Origin: CAYXVU01 sp964468725
GTDB lineage: Bacteria > Acidobacteriota > Blastocatellia > UBA7656
Direction: 5' to 3'
DNA: 18,716 nt
Assembly: GCA_964468725.1 (NCBI GenBank)
Contig: CAYXVU010000113.1
Span: 1 to 18,716, forward strand
The position numbers and the translations under genes were made by a program. The notes under the pieces are model-generated. The model was not told the DNA's origin. It worked only from the letters and a program-made list of their open reading frames with translations, and did no database searches. Below, one piece after another: positions 15,808-18,716 of the stretch (positions within the stretch are counted from its first letter, which is position 1; each line of letters begins with the position of its first letter).

Positions 15808-16242
15808 ATGGAAAACGCCTCGAAGATGGGCAGGGAAAAGATCAGAATCACCGAACCGATGCGCGAAGCCATCATCCATCATGCAATGGCTGCGCGTCCG
15901 CAAGAGTGTTGCGGGCTGTTGAGCGGCGCGGGCAATGTCATTTGTGAGGCGCATGCCCTGAGCAATGAAGCCGATCAACCCGAAGTACGCTACTTCGCTT
16001 CACCCAAAGAGTTGTTCACAGCCATGCGACGCATCCGCGAAAGCGGGCAACAGATGCTCGGCATCTATCATTCGCATCCGCGCTCGCCTGCTTACCCCTC
16101 GGCGTCCGATGTCGAGATGGCTTTTTATCCCGAAGCCGTCTACTTTATTATCTCGCTGGAACCGCGTGTTGAGGTGCGCGCTTTCCGCATCGCCGACCCC
16201 GAGATCAGCGAAGTCGAGATCGAAATCAGCAGAGAGGCGTAA
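15808..16242 (+). CDS. JAMM/MPN+ (M67) metallopeptidase
   Basis: 144 residues. The complete JAMM zinc motif is visible: Glu33 in QECCGLL, His88 and His90 in YHSHPRS, Ser98 and Asp101 in PSASDV. Stand-alone bacterial JAMM proteins of this length include enzymes that cleave after the C-terminal Gly-Gly of ubiquitin-like sulfur carriers (MoaD, ThiS or CysO type). It lies 26 bp before a MoaD-MoaE fusion gene, so that fusion or free MoaD conjugates is the natural candidate substrate. The ATG at 15808 has AAAGG too close to it. The ATG at 15826 (MGREKIRI) gives a more typical N-terminus and may be the real start. Cytoplasmic, no signal peptide. Confidence 0.87.
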   Translation: MENASKMGREKIRITEPMREAIIHHAMAARPQECCGLLSGAGNVICEAHALSNEADQPEVRYFASPKELFTAMRRIRESGQQMLGIYHSHPRSPAYPSASDVEMAFYPEAVYFIISLEPRVEVRAFRIADPEISEVEIEISREA

Positions 16243-16264
16243 GAGCGGTCTTTGACCGTCGCTC
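16243..16264 (+). repeat. Single unit of the GCGGTCTTTGACCGC palindrome family
   Basis: GCGGTCTTTGACCG (16245-16258) is identical to 5988-6001. Here GAGCG (16243-16247) and CGCTC (16260-16264) flank it. It fills almost the whole gap between the JAMM stop codon and the MoaD-MoaE start, so it would lie in the ribosome-binding region of the next gene. Confidence 0.65.
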
Positions 16265-16268
16265 GGTT

Positions 16269-16959
16269 ATGATGCAAGCGCAGCAGATCAACGTAACCGC
16301 TTTGCTATTCGGGCAAGCGCGCGAGATGGTCGGGGCGCAGAGCCTTGAATTGAAGGTCGCGCCATCGGCAACCGTCGCCGACGCATTCGCTGCACTCACC
16401 GCCCTGCATCCGCAACTGGCGCGCCTGGAGCGCAGCTTGATGTTTGCCATCAACGAAGAGTATGCGGCGGTGTCGCAGAGGCTTGCAGAGGGCGACCGGC
16501 TGGCCATCCTACCGCCGGTGAGCGGCGGCGCGGCAACGGGTTCTGACATCTTCGAACTCACCCGCGAGCCGATTGATATACGGGGACTGCGGGCGCGGCT
16601 ACTGGAAGGCAGTTCCGGCGCGGTCGTCATCTTCGATGGCGTGGCGCGCGATAACACCAAAGGTCGCCCGACGCTCTATCTCGAATATGAAGGCTATGCG
16701 GAGATGGCCATCAAGATGTTGGAACAGATTGGCAGCGAAATCCACGAGCAGTGGCCGATCAATGGCGTCGGCATCATTCACCGGCTCGGCCATATTGACA
16801 TCAGCGAATCGAGCGTCGTCATTATCGTCACCTCACCGCATCGCCGCGTTGCTTTCGAAGCCTGTCACTATGCCATTGACCGGTTGAAGAAGATTGTGCC
16901 CATCTGGAAGAAGGAATACTTCGCAGACGGCGCTGTCTGGGTTGAAGGCGAAGCAGGCG
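16269..16959 (+). CDS. moaD-moaE: MoaD-MoaE fusion, molybdopterin synthase (3' end lost in gap)
   Basis: 230 residues visible before the N run. Residues 5-87 are a MoaD-type ubiquitin-like sulfur carrier (TALLFGQAREMVG at its start, INEEY and LAILPPVSGG at its end) with Gly86-Gly87 in the position of the free MoaD tail. Residues 91-230 are MoaE (IFELTREPIDI, GAVVIFDGVARDNTKG, LEYEGYAEMA, HRLGHIDISE, TSPHRRVAFEAC, PIWKKEYFADGAVWVEG), including the His-Arg and Lys residues expected in the active site. The two subunits together convert precursor Z to molybdopterin. MoaD needs a free C-terminal Gly for thiocarboxylation, so the fusion must be cut after Gly87, as reported for mycobacterial MoaX. 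About 10-20 C-terminal residues are probably missing. No strong ribosome-binding site is visible; a palindrome occupies that space. Confidence 0.88.
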
Positions 16960-17059
16960 NNNNNNNNNNNNNNNNNNNNNNNNNNNNNNNNNNNNNNNNN
17001 NNNNNNNNNNNNNNNNNNNNNNNNNNNNNNNNNNNNNNNNNNNNNNNNNNNNNNNNNNN
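16960..17059. other. Assembly gap of exactly 100 N
   Basis: One hundred undetermined bases, the usual placeholder length for a scaffold join of unknown size. The true distance between the MoaE end and the STAS gene is therefore unknown. A stop codon read at 17064-17066 after the gap should not be used as the end of moaE. Confidence 0.95.
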
Positions 17060-17084
17060 CAACTGAGAACCGATACGCGCAGTT

Positions 17085-17111
17085 TTGACTCGCTCAGAGG
17101 GCTGTGATAAC
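17085..17111 (+). promoter_or_regulatory. Promoter candidate for the STAS gene
   Basis: TTGACT (17085-17090) and an extended -10, TGT-GATAAC (TG at 17103-17104, hexamer 17106-17111). Spacing is only 15 bases, which lowers confidence, although the extended -10 compensates. The predicted leader is about 30 bases. Confidence 0.4.
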
Positions 17112-17145
17112 GTCAGCAACCGAATAGCCAGTTGAGGAGGATGCA

Positions 17146-17514
17146 ATGGAGATCAAAGAGAGAGTCGTCGAAGGCATCAGCGTGCTCGATATGGGCGGTA
17201 AGATCGTGCTTGGCGAAGGCGATGTGCAGATCAAGGAGCGCATACGCGATTTGCTGGCTGACGGGCAACGCAACATTTTGCTCAACCTCGCTGACGTTAG
17301 CTATATGGATTCGGCGGGACTCGGCGGATTGATTAGTTGCTACACCACTGTGAAACGTGAAGGCGGCAAATTAAAGCTTGTGAACCTGACCAAACGCATT
17401 CAAGACCTGCTCACCATCACCAAACTGATTACCGTCTTCGACACCTACGAGAACGAAAAAGAGGCTATCGCTTCGTATAAGGAAACCGGACAAAGCGAAC
17501 GGATAAAAGGATGA
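17146..17514 (+). CDS. STAS-domain anti-sigma factor antagonist (SpoIIAA/RsbV-like)
   Basis: 122 residues forming one STAS domain. The phosphorylation loop reads YMDSAGLGGL with Asp55-Ser56, the residue a HPK-type anti-sigma kinase would phosphorylate. The N-terminal strand pattern (ISVLDMGGKIVLGEGDVQIKERI) and GGKLKLVNLTKRIQDLL also fit. In partner-switching systems the unphosphorylated antagonist binds the anti-sigma kinase and frees a sigma factor. No kinase, phosphatase or sigma gene is visible here, so its pathway is unknown. GAGGAGG (17134-17140) lies five bases before the ATG. Upstream context is lost in the assembly gap; it converges on the TPR gene. Confidence 0.9.
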   Translation: MEIKERVVEGISVLDMGGKIVLGEGDVQIKERIRDLLADGQRNILLNLADVSYMDSAGLGGLISCYTTVKREGGKLKLVNLTKRIQDLLTITKLITVFDTYENEKEAIASYKETGQSERIKG

Positions 17515-17566
17515 CGGAAGCGAGGTGCTACCGACCACGCCTTCAGCCTTTCATTCGTCCACCTCT

Positions 17567-18709
17567 TCATTCTTGCGGTTGTTGTGCGGCGAGCGCGCGC
17601 ACGCGTTCGATGCTGCTTTTCATCGCCGCGTCGTTGGTCAAAGCATAGGCTTTCTCATAGATTCGCAAGGCCTGCTGATACTGCTTATCGCTTTCGTAGA
17701 CATAAGCCAACTCGGCCAATGCCGGAACCGAATCGGGCAATAGCTGAATGGTCATTTCCAACGCCTCCATGGCTTTGCGCATTTGCCCGCTGCGCGAAAG
17801 CGCAATGCCGTACCAGAGCCAGCCTTGCCCGTTGTCGGGTTCGGCTTTCGCCAACTTGCCGAGCGGCGCGACCGCTTTCTCGAATTGCTTGCTGCCCAAA
17901 TAAGCGCGACCGAGCAGGTTGGCGGTCTTCAAATCATCGCGCACGGCTTGCAACTTTTCCCCAACCTCTGCGGCCTCTACCCATTGGGCGCTGGCGTTGG
18001 CTTTGCGCGCTTTCCGCATCAAACTCTCGGCGAGCAATTCCATAGCCGCTGCATCTTCGGGGTTGGCTTTTACCGCTTCGCGCAGGGCGACGATGGCACG
18101 GTCATCGTCTTCGCGTTTGAAGTAGATCACGCCTGCGTAGTAAGAATTGGCGGCAGCATCTTTGCTCAGTTCGTTAGCCGTTGTCGCCGCAGGTGTCGCT
18201 TTCGATCTTTCCGGCGCGGCCAGCAAAGGCAAGGCTTCATCGAAGCGTTCAAGCGCGTAATAGGAACGACCGAGCGCTGTGCGCGCGCTCGCATCAGTTG
18301 CGCGTTTGGCCTTCGCCGTGAGGTCGAGGTAACGCTTGAGCGGGTCAATCGCTTTGGCATAATCACTGCGAAAGTAATGCGCCAGACCGATGGTGTACCA
18401 AGCGGCGGCGATATTGGCATCCGCAGGCATTTGCACTTCCATCAACTCGATGGCGCGGGCAAGCGGCAACTCGACGCGGTCATACCGTTTCAGTTGAAAC
18501 TCGCACAGACCGACGTAGTACCACGCGCCCGCTGCATCCGTGCGCTCAATTACCAGATCGTGAAACTCCGCCAATGCCGCCTGATAGTCGCCGTTGTTAT
18601 AGAGTTTGACGGCGCGTTCCCAATTCGCAGCGGCGGCTGACGAGGCGAAGAACAAAAGGGTAATCAGAACGCGGAAAAGATTTTTACCGGCTGCAAACAT
18701 CACGCGCAT
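17567..18709 (-). CDS. Exported tetratricopeptide-repeat protein
   Basis: 380 residues. The N-terminus has a basic start, a hydrophobic core (LFRVLITLLFFASSAAAAN) and an Ala-x-Ala site, so it is secreted to the periplasm. The rest is alpha-helical TPR repeats, about seven or eight units: NWERAVKLYNNGDYQAALAEF near residue 29, then GAWYYVGLCEFQLKRYDRV, AAWYTIGLAHYFRSDYAKAI, NSYYAGVIYFKREDDDRAI, GWLWYGIALSRSGQMRKAM and ALAELAYVYESDKQYQQAL. TPRs are protein-binding scaffolds; no enzymatic domain is seen. The ATG at 18709 is seven bases from the window edge, so its ribosome-binding site is outside; an ATG at 18700 is an alternative. Confidence 0.85.
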   Translation of the reverse strand: MRVMFAAGKNLFRVLITLLFFASSAAAANWERAVKLYNNGDYQAALAEFHDLVIERTDAAGAWYYVGLCEFQLKRYDRVELPLARAIELMEVQMPADANIAAAWYTIGLAHYFRSDYAKAIDPLKRYLDLTAKAKRATDASARTALGRSYYALERFDEALPLLAAPERSKATPAATTANELSKDAAANSYYAGVIYFKREDDDRAIVALREAVKANPEDAAAMELLAESLMRKARKANASAQWVEAAEVGEKLQAVRDDLKTANLLGRAYLGSKQFEKAVAPLGKLAKAEPDNGQGWLWYGIALSRSGQMRKAMEALEMTIQLLPDSVPALAELAYVYESDKQYQQALRIYEKAYALTNDAAMKSSIERVRALAAQQPQE

Positions 18710-18716
18710 TATGACA

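Noticed and set aside
15663..15947. 94-residue frame overlapping the JAMM start (RVDAEWQIVDGALRFKALCP)
   Set aside because: It overlaps the conserved JAMM N-terminus in another frame, has no good ribosome-binding site and matches no family I know.
1..18716. tRNA, rRNA, insertion sequences, phage or defence-system genes
   Set aside because: No cloverleaf, rRNA signature, transposase, integrase or terminal inverted repeats with target duplications were seen. The caspase protein has no defence-type partner gene next to it.

Overview
The window looks like a chromosomal segment of a moderately GC-rich Gram-negative soil-type bacterium. Acidobacteriota, perhaps Blastocatellia, is my best guess. 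That rests on gene style: cox-type molybdenum-hydroxylase maturation genes, a secreted WD40-caspase, a MoaD-MoaE fusion and short dispersed palindromes between genes. It is inference, not a database match. Exactly 100 N at 16960-17059 mark an assembly gap, so order across it is not proven.

Layout. 1-4050: a small two-helix membrane protein (possibly cut at the window edge), a GT-C/GT39-like membrane glycosyltransferase, and a convergent oligosaccharide flippase; together a surface-glycan locus. 4225-9394 (+): an XdhC protein with a C-terminal YHS domain, a MocA-type nucleotidyltransferase, a CoxD-type MoxR ATPase overlapping a CoxE-type VWA protein by ATGA, and a second XdhC. 9496-9888 (+): an IscU/SufU scaffold, facing sufS. 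10015-11979 (-): coxG then sufS, with a good promoter upstream. 12347-15625 (+): a 1092-residue exported protein with fourteen WD40 blades and an intact caspase-like His/Cys pair. 15808-16959 (+): a JAMM peptidase followed by a MoaD-MoaE fusion that runs into the gap. 17146-17514 (+): a STAS anti-sigma-antagonist. 17567-18709 (-): an exported TPR protein.

How the genes work together. 4225-11979 reads as a maturation and localisation kit for a CO-dehydrogenase/xanthine-dehydrogenase-type Mo enzyme: cytidylyl transfer to the cofactor (MocA), cofactor binding and sulfuration (XdhC proteins, SufS, perhaps SufU), metal-site remodelling (CoxD, CoxE) and membrane recruitment (CoxG). No large, medium or small Mo-hydroxylase subunit is in the window. 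The later JAMM plus MoaD-MoaE pair belongs to molybdopterin synthesis. The JAMM enzyme is a plausible protease for freeing the MoaD Gly-Gly tail from the fusion. Most notable: the XdhC-YHS fusion, the JAMM/MoaD-MoaE pair, the structural-gene-free cox kit with its own sulfur-mobilising genes, the flippase whose conserved N-terminus has no ordinary start codon, and two families of dispersed repeats, one of which supplies the C-terminal codons of an xdhC gene.
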